Below are positions 1-6,838 of a stretch of DNA of 12,353 nucleotides, one piece after another. Every line of letters starts with the position of its first letter. Position 1 is the stretch's first letter. Location: NCBI GenBank assembly GCA_903842475.1, contig CAIMMA010000198.1:1-12353 (forward strand), read 5' to 3'. The DNA is from an uncultured bacterium (GTDB lineage: Bacteria; Desulfobacterota; Desulfobulbia; Desulfobulbales; Desulfobulbaceae). The position numbers and the translations under genes were made by a program. The notes beneath the pieces were generated by a model that was not told where the DNA came from, ran no database searches, and saw nothing but the letters and a program-made list of their open reading frames with translations.

Positions 1-756
1 AAAGTTTTCGGCCGATTGGCGCTCATAGCCCTTTTTGTTTTTGCAGGGGTGACTTTGTGGTACGGACGGGTCGAGAAAAAACTGCAGGGGTCGATCCCCG
101 TCGAGCAGAACGCCCCCGCTGCACTTCCGGTCCAGAAAGCCAGTGAGCCTGTGCCGGCCCAAAACGAGCATGCCAGTATCATGGCCAGGAATATTTTTAA
201 AGCCGCCCCGGAATCGGGAGGGAAGCCTGCCGGAGAGCAAACCCAGACCGATCTCGAAGACCTGGCGGAAACCAAGATGCGGTTGGTGCTGCTGGGTACC
301 GTCTCCGGCAGCAAAGATGATGCCCGGGCGATTATACGTGATGAAAAAGCGAAGGTGGAGGATATCTACCATGTTGGCAGTGAGCTGCATGGCGCACTCA
401 TTACCAGGATAGGCCGGGGCAAGGTGGTGCTCCAGGTGAATGGCCGGGAAGAAATCCTCACGATCAGGGAGCCGGAGAGCGGCGGACCGCAGCAGGAATC
501 TTCCCCGACCGCTGAAACCCGGACGCCGGAGATACGGGCGGAAGCAACCAGCGAACAGCGGGTGCCGGAGGCCTTGCCGCGTCGGCGCATCAGTTTCCGC
601 AATTCATCCCCTGCGACCTCGGTGCCGGCGAACACCGGCGCACCCGTACCCGCCGGAGGGCCGATGCCGCAGGAAGACAACCGGCCCGTCACTGAGGAAG
701 AGGCGCCCGCCTCTGGCAACGTCGAGGACGGCGCTGCGGGGCAGAAGGCGCAATGA
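1..756 (+). CDS. gspC: T2SS inner-membrane protein GspC, 5' partial
   Basis: GspC is the bitopic inner-membrane subunit of the type II secretion system that links the inner-membrane platform to the periplasmic domains of the GspD secretin. The frame is open from base 1, so the true start is probably just upstream; the in-frame TTG at 16 is unlikely to be it. Visible codons 5-23 form one hydrophobic membrane segment (LALIALFVFAGVTLWYG). Codons about 58-156 match the HR domain, including MARNIFK, MRLVLLGTVSG, and the repeated beta pattern ending in GREEILTI. After that comes a Pro/Ala/Glu-rich, probably disordered tail of about 95 residues instead of the PDZ or coiled-coil end of classical GspC proteins. 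It is followed by gspD and gspE, as expected for this system. The tail may be frame-shifted near 738-756 (see findings). The identification rests on the HR domain and the neighbours. Confidence 0.88.
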   Translation, partial: KVFGRLALIALFVFAGVTLWYGRVEKKLQGSIPVEQNAPAALPVQKASEPVPAQNEHASIMARNIFKAAPESGGKPAGEQTQTDLEDLAETKMRLVLLGTVSGSKDDARAIIRDEKAKVEDIYHVGSELHGALITRIGRGKVVLQVNGREEILTIREPESGGPQQESSPTAETRTPEIRAEATSEQRVPEALPRRRISFRNSSPATSVPANTGAPVPAGGPMPQEDNRPVTEEEAPASGNVEDGAAGQKAQ

Positions 757-847
757 AGAGGCGGCGGCCAATACGGCGGCGGTCCCCATGGAAAATGAAC
801 AAGAACGGGTTGCCGAATCTCGAATCGGTCAATTCTCACCTATGTGA

Positions 848-3097
848 ATGCTTATGAAGCGATCTCTTATTGCCGCGATGATCCGGGCGCTCTCCTTGCT
901 TGTGCTGCTCTGTGCCACTTCGACCCTGCTGGCGGCCGCTCCCAAAGCCGTTCCCCAGAGCCCCGGGGCGCAACGCTTTGTCACCATCGATTTCAACGAT
1001 GTCGATATTAATCTTTTCATTAAGTATATCAGTGAACTGACCCAAAAGAATTTCATCGTCGATCGAGAGGTGAAAGGCAAGGTGACCATCATCTCGCCCA
1101 CCCGGATTTCAGAGGACGATGCCTACCGGGTGTTTGAATCGGTCCTTGAGGTGCATGGGTTTGCCGCCATCCCCAGCGGGTCGGTGATTAAAATTGTACC
1201 GTCGGTCCAGGCGCGGTCCAAAAATATCGCCACCGTCCATGCCGGCGACGCCCCCTCGGCCGACGACAAGGTGGTCACCCAACTCGTTGCCCTGAAGCAC
1301 GCCAATGCCGAAGAACTGAAAAATATGCTGGCGCCCTTGGTTTCCAAGAACAGCGTGCTGATCGCCCATGCCAATTCGGGCATGCTCATGATCACCGATT
1401 TTCAATCCAACATCTCCCGCCTGCTCGATATTATCAGGGCCGTAGACGTGCCTTCGGACGGTGAAGAGCTCGCCCTTATTCCCCTGAAACATGCCTCGGC
1501 CGAAACGATTGCCAAATCCATCAGTCAGCTGTTTACCGCCGGCCCGCAAAAAGGCGCTCGTCCGGAAACGGTCAAGATTATTCCTGCTGAACGGACCAAC
1601 GACTTGATTGTCTTTGCATCCAAGATAACGGTAAAGCGGGTTCGAGACCTCGTCGCCAAGTTGGACACGAACGTGCCCAGGGGGGAGGGCAATCTGCGGG
1701 TTATCTATCTGCAGCACGCCAATGCCGAGGAACTGGTCAAGGTCCTGATGAGTCTGCCCGACGATCAGGCCGGCAAGAAAGCCGCCGGCGCCGCCAGCAG
1801 CACCCCCTCGGTCCCGGCCATTTCCAAGGAAGTCAAGATTGTTGCGGATAAGTCGACCAACGCGCTGATCGTCACCGGCCCGCTGGAAGAATATCAGACG
1901 GTGGAGAATGTCATTAAGAAGCTCGATATTCCCCGGCGAATGGTGTACCTGGAGTCCTTGATCATGGAGGTTAATGTGCAGAAGGATTTTGCCATCGGGG
2001 TGCAATGGTCCGATGGCGACGGCTCGGTGATCGCCGGGTTCAGCGGCAATGAAGCCAAACCCTACGACACCCTTAATCAGATGACCTCGGATCCGGGATC
2101 GTTGCCCGCCGGTTTTTCCTTGGGCGTGCTGAAAAAGGGCATTAAGATCGGTGATGTCACCTTTCCCAATTTGGGGGCCGTGGTCAGAGCCTATAAAAAG
2201 GATGACGATATCAATGTGATCGCCACCCCGCAAATCCTGACCACCGACAACAAAAAGGCCAAGATCAAGGTCGGCGAGAACGTCCCCTATATCACCAGCA
2301 AGAATACCCCCATCGGCAGCGAGCTGCAGAATTACACCAATTACGAATATAAAGACGTGGCCACCAGCCTCACCATCACCCCCCAGGTCAATCAGGCAGA
2401 GGTCATTCGACTGGAAATCGGGGTTGAGGTGATCAAGCTCAAGGGCACGGATTTGACCGCCACGCCCACCACCTTTACCCGCACCGCGGATACCACCGTG
2501 GTGATCCATAATGGAGAGACCGTGGTGATCGGCGGCATGATCGGCCAGGACTCCACCAGCGGTGAATACAAGGTCCCGCTGCTCGGGGATATCCCGCTGG
2601 TGGGGTGGCTATTCAAATCCCGCGGCGACAGTCACAAAAAGACCAATCTCTATATTTTTATTACCCCTCATATTGTGGAAAATCCTGCTGAGCTGGCCGA
2701 TATCTATCAGCAAAAACGGGAGAACATGGAAAGCATCCACAAGGTGCCCGGCGACACCGCCGATCAGTTTTTTCATCCGACCTCAAATCCGGCGCGGAGC
2801 ATGGCGCTTTCGGATATCGGCTTTGATAAACTGCAAAAGAACGAGTTGGCCAGGGCCAGGGAGTATTTCAATCAGGCCCTGAAGGTTGACCCGGAAAACG
2901 GTGCCGCCATGATCAATCTGGCCATTGTCTGTGAACGGGAAGGGAAAAAAGCCGAGGCGGTGGCGTTGTACCGCAAGGTGCTGGCTTTGCCCGCCGCCAA
3001 AGTTGGTCAGGCGGGGCAGGCCGAGGAGGACCCGCTCCATCTGGTTGCCCGGGAAAGCCTCAAGCGCCTGGGGCAAAGTGGTACAATCGGAAAGTGA
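848..3097 (+). CDS. gspD: T2SS outer-membrane secretin GspD with C-terminal TPR tail
   Basis: This is the secretin that forms the multimeric outer-membrane channel through which folded exoproteins leave the periplasm. The 749-residue product begins with a Sec signal peptide (KR followed by a hydrophobic run and LLAAA near residues 3-31). N0 lies at about 43-118, then N1 (143-200), N2 (207-275) and N3 (282-360); N3 carries a Gly/Ala/Ser-rich insert. The secretin core runs from about 362 (RRMVYLESLIMEV) to about 612 and contains the family signature VPLLGDIPLVGWLF at 576-589, followed by TNLYIFITPHIV. Beyond it, residues 658-715 read as TPR-like helices (ARAREYFNQALKVDPENGAA, then KAEAVALYRKVLAL), not a typical pilotin-binding S-domain. 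ATG at 848 and ATG at 854 both fit; neither has a good Shine-Dalgarno, which suggests coupling to upstream translation. Confidence 0.96.
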   Translation: MLMKRSLIAAMIRALSLLVLLCATSTLLAAAPKAVPQSPGAQRFVTIDFNDVDINLFIKYISELTQKNFIVDREVKGKVTIISPTRISEDDAYRVFESVLEVHGFAAIPSGSVIKIVPSVQARSKNIATVHAGDAPSADDKVVTQLVALKHANAEELKNMLAPLVSKNSVLIAHANSGMLMITDFQSNISRLLDIIRAVDVPSDGEELALIPLKHASAETIAKSISQLFTAGPQKGARPETVKIIPAERTNDLIVFASKITVKRVRDLVAKLDTNVPRGEGNLRVIYLQHANAEELVKVLMSLPDDQAGKKAAGAASSTPSVPAISKEVKIVADKSTNALIVTGPLEEYQTVENVIKKLDIPRRMVYLESLIMEVNVQKDFAIGVQWSDGDGSVIAGFSGNEAKPYDTLNQMTSDPGSLPAGFSLGVLKKGIKIGDVTFPNLGAVVRAYKKDDDINVIATPQILTTDNKKAKIKVGENVPYITSKNTPIGSELQNYTNYEYKDVATSLTITPQVNQAEVIRLEIGVEVIKLKGTDLTATPTTFTRTADTTVVIHNGETVVIGGMIGQDSTSGEYKVPLLGDIPLVGWLFKSRGDSHKKTNLYIFITPHIVENPAELADIYQQKRENMESIHKVPGDTADQFFHPTSNPARSMALSDIGFDKLQKNELARAREYFNQALKVDPENGAAMINLAIVCEREGKKAEAVALYRKVLALPAAKVGQAGQAEEDPLHLVARESLKRLGQSGTIGK
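2819..3000 (+). other. TPR-like domain at the C-terminus of GspD
   Basis: This stretch encodes residues 658-715 of the secretin. It contains about one and a half tetratricopeptide-like helix pairs: a helix with LARAREYFNQAL, the typical turn KVDPENGAAMINLAIV, and a second A/B pair EGKKAEAVALYRKVLAL. It lies after the conserved secretin end (FITPHIV) and after a charged linker, so it should sit outside the barrel core. The TPR reading is from residue pattern (A at small positions, P-E-N in the turn) and not from a profile search. Confidence 0.7.
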
Positions 3098-3123
3098 ACG
3101 AAGGCGCACTGCTGGAGAGCAAC

Positions 3124-3162
3124 ATGCAATTCCTCCTTTCAATGGCCGCCGCGAGGGTATGA
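3124..3162 (+). CDS. Possible 12-residue leader ORF ahead of gspE
   Basis: A short ORF (MQFLLSMAAARV) begins with ATG at 3124, six bases after a GGAG at 3114-3117, which is a better Shine-Dalgarno arrangement than gspD has. It ends in TGA at 3160-3162, three bases before the gspE ATG. It could keep ribosomes flowing from gspD to gspE or simply be chance. There is no homology basis and no function is claimed. Confidence 0.25.
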   Translation: MQFLLSMAAARV

Positions 3163-3165
3163 CCG

Positions 3166-4857
3166 ATGCGTCTTTTGGGTGAGATTCTCAAAGAAACCTG
3201 CGGGGTGACCGATGACAGTATTGTTGCCGCCCTGGCCATCCAGCGTGAAAAAGGCGGGCGTATCGGTGAAATCCTGATCGGGCTGCGCAAGCTTACGGAA
3301 AACGACCTGCTCGGCGCCCGTAGTCTGCAGTGCGGCCTTGAGGTTGTGCACACCCTGCCGACCCACTTCGAACCGTTTTTTGCGCCCCGGGTTCCTATCG
3401 GTTTTCTCAAAAAATTCAAGATGATTCCGATTGCCACCCCGGAAGCATCGTATATCGCCGTGGCCGAACCTTTTTACTTCCAGCAGGTCGACGATCTGCA
3501 GCGGCTGCTCCAATGGGAAGGGATCAAAATCCTGCTGGCCCCGCAGAGCGAGATTTTTGTGGCTATCAATGCCGCCTACGATACCACCAGGCAGGGGGTC
3601 GCCGACCAGGTCATGCAGGATATGGGCGAGGAGGACCCGGACAGTATCCTCTCCGAGATCGAAGAGACGTCGGATCTGCTCGACGATACCAGCGACGCCC
3701 CGGTCATCAAACTGGTGAACCTGGTGCTGTCCCAGGCGGTTCGGGACAGCGCCAGCGACGTCCATATCGAATCCTACAAGGATCGGATCAAGATCCGCAA
3801 ACGGGTCGACGGCATCCTTTACGACATGTATTCACCGCCTCGGCATGTGCAGGGCAAGCTGATCTCCCGGATCAAGATCATGGCCAAGATGGATATCGCC
3901 GAGAAGCGGCTGCCCCAGGATGGGCGCATCGAGATTCGGATTGCCGATAAAAACATCGACATCCGGGTGTCGACCCTGCCGACCTCCTTCGGCGAGCGGG
4001 TGGTGATGCGGTTGCTCGACAAGTCGAGTTCGCTGGTGCCGCTCCAGTCGCTGGGACTGTCCCGGGATGATCTCAACCATTTCATGAAGCTGATCAAGGC
4101 CCCGCACGGCATCATCCTGGTGACCGGCCCGACCGGCAGCGGCAAAACCACCACGCTCTACTCGGCTCTGGGGATTCTCAATAACCCCGATATCAACATC
4201 ATTACCATCGAAGACCCGATCGAATACCAGATGAACGGCATCAGCCAGATGCAGGTCAACCCCAAGATCGGGCTCACCTTTGCAGGCGGGCTGCGGACGA
4301 TTGTGCGGCAGGATCCGGATGTGATTCTGGTGGGTGAAATCCGCGATGTCGAGACCGCCGAGATCGCCATCCAGTCGGCCCTCACCGGCCATCTGGTGTT
4401 CTCCACCCTGCACACCAACGATGCGGCCAGCGCCATCACCCGGTTGATCGACATGGGGGTGGAGCCCTTCCTGGTGTCTTCCTCGGTGAACGCCATCATG
4501 GCGCAACGGTTGGTGCGCAAAATCTGCCCCCATTGCAAGGAGGCCTATGTCCCCTCCAATACCTACCTGGAACGGGTGGGGCTTTCGCCGATTAAATTTG
4601 CCGGCCGGGAACTTTTCCGGGGGGTGGGCTGTGCCGCGTGCCTGCAGACCGGCTACAAGGGACGGATCGGGATTTTCGAATTGATGGGTCTGACCCCGGC
4701 GATGAAGAGTGTGATTTTGACCACCTCCGATGCCGGGCAGATCAAGAAGCAGGCGCTTTCCTCACTGTCGACCGGCATGACCACCCTGCGCCAGGACGGG
4801 CTGCGCAAGGTGCTGGCCGGCCTGACCACGCTGGAAGAGGTCTTCCGGGTCACCTGA
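3166..4857 (+). CDS. gspE: T2SS traffic ATPase GspE
   Basis: This cytoplasmic hexameric ATPase of the GspE/PilB family powers pseudopilus assembly at the T2SS platform, working with GspF and GspL. Length is 563 residues, normal for the family. The N-terminal roughly 150 residues resemble the GspE N-domain/MshEN type (LGEILKE, GGRIGEILI). The catalytic half has Walker A GPTGSGKT (321-328), the Asp box around TIEDPIEYQ (E349, D350), Walker B DVILVGEIRD (385-394, with E391) and the His box HLVFSTLHTND (409-419, with H416). The zinc-binding tetracysteine motif is intact: CPHC at 454-457 and CAAC at 489-492. The ATG at 3166 is preceded by GAGGG at 3153-3157 with 8-base spacing. It lies 68 bp after gspD in the same direction. 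Its stop overlaps the stop end of the convergent gspF by 8 bp. PilB/MshE is the alternative, but gspC and gspD alongside favour GspE. Confidence 0.96.
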   Translation: MRLLGEILKETCGVTDDSIVAALAIQREKGGRIGEILIGLRKLTENDLLGARSLQCGLEVVHTLPTHFEPFFAPRVPIGFLKKFKMIPIATPEASYIAVAEPFYFQQVDDLQRLLQWEGIKILLAPQSEIFVAINAAYDTTRQGVADQVMQDMGEEDPDSILSEIEETSDLLDDTSDAPVIKLVNLVLSQAVRDSASDVHIESYKDRIKIRKRVDGILYDMYSPPRHVQGKLISRIKIMAKMDIAEKRLPQDGRIEIRIADKNIDIRVSTLPTSFGERVVMRLLDKSSSLVPLQSLGLSRDDLNHFMKLIKAPHGIILVTGPTGSGKTTTLYSALGILNNPDINIITIEDPIEYQMNGISQMQVNPKIGLTFAGGLRTIVRQDPDVILVGEIRDVETAEIAIQSALTGHLVFSTLHTNDAASAITRLIDMGVEPFLVSSSVNAIMAQRLVRKICPHCKEAYVPSNTYLERVGLSPIKFAGRELFRGVGCAACLQTGYKGRIGIFELMGLTPAMKSVILTTSDAGQIKKQALSSLSTGMTTLRQDGLRKVLAGLTTLEEVFRVT

Positions 4858-6073
4858 TCAGCTGGTTCATTTCAAAGATGGGCAGCAGGATCGACACCAC
4901 GATAAAACTGACCACTAACCCCATGGACAGAATCATCACCGGCTCGATCATCGAAGTCAGCGCTAGAATTTTGGTCTCCACCTCTTTCTCGTAACTGTCC
5001 GCCGCCTTGGCCAGCATTTTGTCCAAGGTGCCGCTCTGCTCCCCCACCGCCATCATCTGCACCAGCATGGGCGGGAACCATTGGTTGCCCCGGAAGAATT
5101 GGGACAGGCTCTGTCCTTTTTCCAGCTCGTTGCAGGCCTCGTTGATCAGGTCGGCCAAGACGACGTTGTTGACGATATTTTTGACAATCTGCAGGGCGGT
5201 GATCAGCGAAACCCCCGATTGCAGGAGACTGGCCAGGGTGCGGCCGAATCGGGCGGAGGCGGTTTTGATGCTGAGATCGCGGATGCCCGGCAGCGACAGC
5301 TTGAGCAGATCAAGGCGCTGTCGGCCAACCGGCGTGCCGACATACCAGCGGGCTGCCGCGATGACTCCCAGGGCGGCAAGCAGCACCGCCCACCAGAACT
5401 GTTTAAGAAAGGAGCTGAGGCCGATGAGGATGATCGTGGGCAACGGCAGGGCCTGCTTGGTGCCTTCGAATACCGAGGTGATGCTCGGCACGATGAAGGT
5501 GATCAGCAGGAACAGGACGACAATCCCGACCACCGCCATGAACAGGGGATAGAGCATCGCCGCTTTGATTCGGGAACGCAGCGCATGCTGGGTCTCGCCG
5601 AATTCCGCCAGCCGGTCGAGCACCACGTCGAGCGAGCCGGAGGCTTCGCCGGCGCGAACCATGTTGATGTATATTTTGGAGAACAGCTTGGGGTGTTCGG
5701 TCAGGGCCGAGGTCAGGGAGTTGCCCTCGTTGACCGCGTCTTTGATCTGGGCGAGAATGGTTTTGAAGGAGCGGTTGGCGGTCTGCTCGATCAAACCGTT
5801 GAGCGCCGGCACCAGGGGGATGCCGGCACCGATAAGGGTGGCCAGCTGGCGGGTGGCGACATGAATCTCCTGCTGTTTCACCGTCTGTCCCAGCTGCATC
5901 GAGAGCAGGGGCATTCTGGTGGAGATGGCCCGGGTGGTGGTTTCTTTGATCTCCACCGGATACTGACCCTGGCCGCGGATTTTTTGCCGGGCGGCGGTCA
6001 GCGAATCGGCTTCGATGATGCCCTTGGTTTTTTTTCCTGCACTGGTCAGGGCTGAGAATTCATAGACAGGCAT
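4850..6073 (-). CDS. gspF: T2SS inner-membrane platform protein GspF
   Basis: GspF is the polytopic platform protein at the base of the T2SS that contacts GspE and GspL. The 407-residue product is full length and starts with the typical MPVYEFSALTSAG. Two T2SSF cytoplasmic helical domains are visible, at about 70-170 and 272-377. Each carries the duplicated family motif: VRAGEASGSLDVVL (E143) and MAVGEQSGTLDKML (E345). Membrane segments lie at about 171-197, 226-245 and 378-400. Unusually it is on the opposite strand to gspCDE, converging on gspE with an 8-bp overlap of coding ends. Its upstream neighbour on the same strand is the DtxR-type regulator, 131 bp away, so it may be read from that regulator's promoter. 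I see only a weak AAGG about 13 bases upstream of the ATG. PilC is the alternative; the gspE neighbour favours GspF. Confidence 0.94.
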   Translation of the reverse strand: MPVYEFSALTSAGKKTKGIIEADSLTAARQKIRGQGQYPVEIKETTTRAISTRMPLLSMQLGQTVKQQEIHVATRQLATLIGAGIPLVPALNGLIEQTANRSFKTILAQIKDAVNEGNSLTSALTEHPKLFSKIYINMVRAGEASGSLDVVLDRLAEFGETQHALRSRIKAAMLYPLFMAVVGIVVLFLLITFIVPSITSVFEGTKQALPLPTIILIGLSSFLKQFWWAVLLAALGVIAAARWYVGTPVGRQRLDLLKLSLPGIRDLSIKTASARFGRTLASLLQSGVSLITALQIVKNIVNNVVLADLINEACNELEKGQSLSQFFRGNQWFPPMLVQMMAVGEQSGTLDKMLAKAADSYEKEVETKILALTSMIEPVMILSMGLVVSFIVVSILLPIFEMNQLIR

Positions 6074-6204
6074 ATGCGGTCAGGTACCTTGAAGGAACAG
6101 GGGGAAAGATGAGGTATCCATTGCACCGGTTGGGGGTTGTGCTAATATAGGCGACCAGCAATCAGGCGACTGGGCAACCGGTCTTGTTGGGTCGGGTTCG
6201 CCGC
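6074..6204. other. Intergenic region between the regulator and gspF
   Basis: This 131-bp stretch separates two leftward genes. It contains two copies of the palindrome ACCGGT set in an inverted repeat, ACCGGTTG at 6125-6132 and CAACCGGT at 6175-6182, and a direct repeat of GGCGAC near 6150-6170. I see no hairpin with a T-run and no -35/-10 pair at normal spacing for gspF. Read-through from the regulator therefore seems as likely as a separate promoter. Confidence 0.4.
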
Positions 6205-6720
6205 TTAGTCGCGGGTTTTTTCTTTGTGGAGATCATCCAGGCAGTGGGACAAGCAGGAGGCGCAGCCGGTGCGAGGGTGGCCTTCCTGGCAAAAGTTGGC
6301 AAACCCGCTGATCAGATCTTTGCCGCCACGGGGACAAACCTCCAGGAATTTGATAAACTCCACCATCCGGTTGATGATTTTCTGCGGGGCGGTATGTTCG
6401 ATCCTGCAGGCGCCTTGCTCGGCAAGCGTTTCCTCAATGGCCAGAACATCGGTGAAAAATTGTTTGAGGGCGTTGTGGCGACGGATGACATCCTCGGCAA
6501 CGCATTGCCCTTCCTTGGTCATGGTGATGACTTCGTAGGGGGCGTAGTTGATCAGTCCTTTTTTGGCAAGAGCCCGCAGGGCCTCGGTGACCGAGGCGCC
6601 GCTCACCGCCAGCCGTTTGGAGATGTCTTTGCCCCGAGCCACCTGTTTTTCGGTAATGATATGATAGATGGCCTCGATGTAATCTTCCAGGCTGGCGCTG
6701 AGTTGTAGAGGTTCTGTCAT
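6205..6720 (-). CDS. DtxR/MntR-family metal-dependent transcriptional regulator
   Basis: This is a metal-sensing repressor-type protein of 171 residues. The N-terminal winged helix-turn-helix spans about 8-70 (LEDYIEAIYHI, then GKDISKRLAVSGASVTEALRAL), followed by the Fe/Mn-dependent dimerisation domain (about 71-130). By eye-alignment to Bacillus subtilis MntR, D13, E16, H82, E108 and H109 match metal ligands D8, E11, H77, E102 and H103. The MntR E99 position is C105, as in DtxR/IdeR (Cys102). A CPRGG motif at 129-133 leads to a Cys-rich tail with C144, C153, C156 and C160, which could bind Zn or an Fe-S cluster (inference). The ATG at 6720 has a strong GGAGGG Shine-Dalgarno (plus-strand 6726-6731, spacing 5). 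A promoter and palindrome lie directly upstream, suggesting autoregulation. Whether it senses Fe, Mn or something else is not decidable from sequence. Confidence 0.9.
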   Translation of the reverse strand: MTEPLQLSASLEDYIEAIYHIITEKQVARGKDISKRLAVSGASVTEALRALAKKGLINYAPYEVITMTKEGQCVAEDVIRRHNALKQFFTDVLAIEETLAEQGACRIEHTAPQKIINRMVEFIKFLEVCPRGGKDLISGFANFCQEGHPRTGCASCLSHCLDDLHKEKTRD

Positions 6721-6725
6721 GTCGT

Positions 6726-6731
6726 CCCTCC
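6726..6731 (-). promoter_or_regulatory. Ribosome-binding site of the DtxR-type regulator
   Basis: The minus strand reads GGAGGG five bases before the ATG at 6720. It is close to the ideal anti-16S match and fixes the start codon. Confidence 0.85.
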
Positions 6732-6748
6732 GGACTATTGATTTTTAC

Positions 6749-6770
6749 ATGTATCTTCAATACGATACAT
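6749..6770. promoter_or_regulatory. Inverted-repeat operator candidate, ATGTATC-N8-GATACAT
   Basis: This is a perfect 7-bp inverted repeat with an 8-bp spacer, centred between 6759 and 6760. Nested within or against it are GTAT-N5-ATAC (6751-6763) and the palindrome TACATGTA (6746-6753), giving several related half-sites. It overlaps the predicted -10 element of the leftward regulator gene, the usual place for an autoregulatory repressor site. The sequence is not a textbook DtxR or MntR box. Binding by the adjacent regulator is inferred from position only. Confidence 0.6.
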
Positions 6771-6790
6771 TCTTAAGCCCTGGGCGTCAA
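6762..6790 (-). promoter_or_regulatory. Predicted sigma70-type promoter of the DtxR-type regulator
   Basis: On the minus strand, TTGACG (plus 6785-6790; 5 of 6 to consensus) is followed after exactly 17 bases by TATCGT (plus 6762-6767; 4 of 6). Transcription would start around 6750-6756, leaving a leader of about 30-35 nt containing the GGAGGG ribosome-binding site. The -10 lies inside the inverted repeat. Confidence 0.6.
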
Positions 6791-6824
6791 GGGGAATGTC
6801 GATCTCCCTTGCCCCTTCTTTTTG
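6788..6824 (+). other. GC-rich hairpin followed by a T-rich tract upstream of recN
   Basis: CAAGGG at 6788-6793 can pair with CCCTTG at 6806-6811, or AAGGGG at 6789-6794 with CCCCTT at 6812-6817. TTCTTTTT follows at 6816-6823. It resembles a weak terminator or attenuator on the plus strand, but there is no rightward gene upstream that would need terminating. It also overlaps the -35 of the leftward promoter. Confidence 0.25.
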
Positions 6825-6838
6825 ACCAATAATGAATC

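Noticed and set aside
1109..2509. 466-codon minus-strand ORF opposite gspD
   Set aside because: It is Gly/Asp/His-rich with no recognisable motif and lies fully antisense to a clear secretin gene; long antisense frames are expected in GC-rich codon usage.
5081..6055. 324-codon plus-strand ORF opposite gspF
   Set aside because: It is antisense to a motif-rich, full-length GspF and has shadow-like composition.
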